A program made the position numbers and the translations under genes. A DNA stretch of 52,304 nt from Streptomyces aureus (lineage in GTDB: Bacteria > Actinomycetota > Actinomycetes > Streptomycetales > Streptomycetaceae), in the NCBI RefSeq assembly GCF_001418135.1, contig NZ_LIPQ01000009.1, positions 1 to 52,304 of the forward strand, read 5' to 3'. Under the pieces are notes generated by a model that saw only the letters and a list, made by a program, of their open reading frames with translations, was not told where the DNA came from and made no database searches. Of this stretch, positions 51,154-52,304 are shown one piece after another (position 1 is the stretch's first letter; every line of letters starts with the position of its first letter).

Positions 51154-52131
51154 ATGGAGCAGAGGCATCTCGGACGTACCGGCCTGCGTGTGTCGCGCAT
51201 CGGACTCGGCACCCTCACCTGGGGACGGGACACCGACGAGCACGACGCCGCCGAGCAGTTGAAGTCGTTCTGGGACGCGGGCGGCACGCTCGTGGACACC
51301 GCCGACGTGTACGGCGGGGGCGAGGCGGAGTATCTGCTCGGCCGTCTCATGGAGCGGCTGGTGCCCCGGCAGGACCTGGTCCTTTCGACCAAGGCGGGCA
51401 GTGTGCCGGACCCCGACCGGCGTACGGACGGCTCGCGCGGGCATCTGCTCGCCGCGCTCGACGCCTCCCTCGCCCGGCTCGGCACGGACCACGTGGACCT
51501 GTGGCAGTTGCACGCCTTCGACCCGTACACGCCGCTCGAGGAGTCGCTGCAGGCGCTCGACATCGCGGTGCGCAGCGGGCGCGCGCGGTACGCGGGCGTG
51601 GCGAACTTCTGCGGTTGGCAGCTCGCCAAGGCGGGGACCTGGCAGCTCGGCGGGGACCGGACCCGGCTCGCGGGGGCGCAGCTGGAGTACTCGCTGCTCC
51701 AGCGGGGCGTGGAACGCGAGGTGCTGCCGGCGGCGCAGGACCTGGGGATAGGCCTGCTGCCCTCCTCCCCGCTGGGGCGCGGGGTCCTGACCGGCAAGTA
51801 CCGGGGCGGGACCCCGTCCGACTCGCGCGGCGCCTCGGAGACGATGGCCCCGTTCGTGGAGCCGTACCTGGACGATGCCGCGAGCAGGATCGTGGACGCG
51901 GTCACGACGGCCGCCGACGGCCTCGCCACGACCCCGCTGCACGTGGCGCTCGCCTGGGTCCGGGACCGGCCCGGGGTGACCGCGCCGATCGTCGGCGCGC
52001 GCACGGCGCGCCAGCTCACGGCCGCGTTGTCGGTGGAGACCCTTAGTCTTCCTGACGAGATCTGTCGGGCGCTGGACGATGTGTCGGCGCCCGTGCACCG
52101 CTATCCGGATCACGACTGGAGCACCTTGTGA
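51154..52131 (+). CDS. Aldo/keto reductase
   Basis: The 325-residue enzyme has LGRTGLRVSRIGLGTLTWGRDTD, GGTLVDTADVYGGGEAEYLLGRLM (catalytic Asp and Tyr), VLSTKAGSV (Lys), VDLWQLHAFDP (His) and the NADPH-binding end VTAPIVGARTARQL. It reduces aldehydes or ketones with NADPH. No ribosome site precedes the ATG; the mRNA is probably leaderless. Its stop overlaps the next gene by 4 bp, suggesting coupling. Confidence 0.93.
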   Translation: MEQRHLGRTGLRVSRIGLGTLTWGRDTDEHDAAEQLKSFWDAGGTLVDTADVYGGGEAEYLLGRLMERLVPRQDLVLSTKAGSVPDPDRRTDGSRGHLLAALDASLARLGTDHVDLWQLHAFDPYTPLEESLQALDIAVRSGRARYAGVANFCGWQLAKAGTWQLGGDRTRLAGAQLEYSLLQRGVEREVLPAAQDLGIGLLPSSPLGRGVLTGKYRGGTPSDSRGASETMAPFVEPYLDDAASRIVDAVTTAADGLATTPLHVALAWVRDRPGVTAPIVGARTARQLTAALSVETLSLPDEICRALDDVSAPVHRYPDHDWSTL

Positions 52132-52304
52132 CCGAGCCTTCCGGGGAGACCGCGCCCGAGGCACCCGAGGACGTGGCACCCACCGAGGACGTCCGGGAGG
52201 ACGTACGGCAGGGAGCCGCCGAGCCGGAGGAGCCGGGGACGGCCGAGGAGTCGGCACCGGCCGAGGAGCCGGGGACGGCCGAGGAGTCGGCACCGGCCGA
52301 GGAG
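52128..52304 (+). CDS. Acidic repeat-containing protein, N-terminal part (runs off window end)
   Basis: GTG 52128 overlaps the aldo/keto reductase stop (GTGA) and opens an acidic frame: TEPSGETAPEAPEDVAPTEDVRED..., then two exact copies of a 12-residue unit EEPGTAEESAPA and the start of a third. No domain is visible before the window ends. Coupling to the reductase gene and the codon pattern support a real start. The function cannot be told from this part. Confidence 0.65.
   Translation, partial: MTEPSGETAPEAPEDVAPTEDVREDVRQGAAEPEEPGTAEESAPAEEPGTAEESAPAEE
52227..52304. repeat. 36-bp direct repeat, two full copies plus partial, at window end
   Basis: Copies at 52227-52262 and 52263-52298 are identical; GAGGAG of a third copy starts at 52299. 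It encodes the 12-residue acidic unit. The window stops inside the array. Confidence 0.9.

Noticed and set aside
1..52304. tRNA, rRNA, CRISPR array, prophage or biosynthetic gene cluster
   Set aside because: No clover-leaf, spacer array, phage structural genes or synthase genes were seen; the P450 alone is not a cluster. I could not run dedicated searches.

Overview
This 52.3 kb window is GC-rich chromosomal DNA from a high-GC actinobacterium, almost certainly Streptomyces or a close relative. The evidence is very high third-position GC, frequent GTG and TTG starts, a complete Pup-proteasome locus, the mycothiol ligase gene mshC, a twin-arginine tatA-tatC pair, F420/FMN luciferase-like oxidoreductases and a gylR-glpFKD glycerol operon. 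Most genes are core housekeeping functions. I see no transposase, prophage, CRISPR array, rRNA or tRNA gene, and no natural-product cluster.

Layout. 1-3.7 kb: the 5' part of a cytochrome P450 gene and a Ski2-like helicase (HelY type). 3.7-6.5 kb: a lipid-kinase-like gene, tatC, tatA and two small proteins. 6.6-11.6 kb: the WYL regulators pafC and pafB, two FKBP prolyl isomerases (one a lipoprotein with two domains) and the Pup ligase gene pafA. 11.6-14.1 kb: a divergent MFS exporter and LacI-type regulator. 14.1-19.8 kb: prcA, prcB, pup, dop and arc, which complete the pupylation-proteasome pathway. 20.0-25.0 kb: a 3Fe-4S-type ferredoxin divergent from arc, a secreted hypothetical protein, a trmI tRNA methyltransferase, a site-2 protease with CBS domains, a RecB-family nuclease and an orphan response regulator. 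25.0-28.3 kb: two tandem family-5 solute-binding lipoproteins without permeases. 28.8-33.2 kb: a HAD phosphatase and metH. 33.4-38.4 kb: gylR and glpF-glpK-glpD. 38.5-45.4 kb: a luciferase-like oxidoreductase, a PAC2-family protein, a large secreted GH31 glycosidase and mshC. 45.6-47.7 kb: a three-gene unit of unknown function (lipid-kinase-like protein, DUF3090 and a histidine phosphatase). 47.9-52.3 kb: CorA, a ferritin-like protein, an F420-type oxidoreductase, an aldo/keto reductase and the start of an acidic, repeat-containing protein.

How the genes work together. PafA ligates Pup to proteins, Dop removes it, Arc unfolds the tagged proteins and PrcA/PrcB degrade them. PafB and PafC are the linked DNA-damage regulators. 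MshC makes a mycothiol intermediate. GylR controls glycerol uptake (GlpF), phosphorylation (GlpK) and oxidation (GlpD), and I can see a shared operator sequence in front of gylR and glpF. The order helY-tatC-tatA-pafC-pafB-pafA-prcA-prcB-pup-dop-arc-trmI-recB-metH-PAC2-mshC-(unknown trio) is, from memory, the same backbone order as in Mycobacterium tuberculosis, so this is a deeply conserved actinobacterial block with lineage-specific insertions.

The best candidate for an incompletely described system is the kinase-like/DUF3090/phosphatase trio next to mshC. The best unexplained DNA structures are a 20-bp perfect palindrome between arc and the ferredoxin, a 66-bp MITE-like palindrome between divergent genes at 47.75 kb, tandem 17-bp repeats at 6.58 kb and a pair of DnaA-box-like sequences at 0.7 kb. 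Both ends of the window fall in repeats, which suggests the window is a whole short-read contig.
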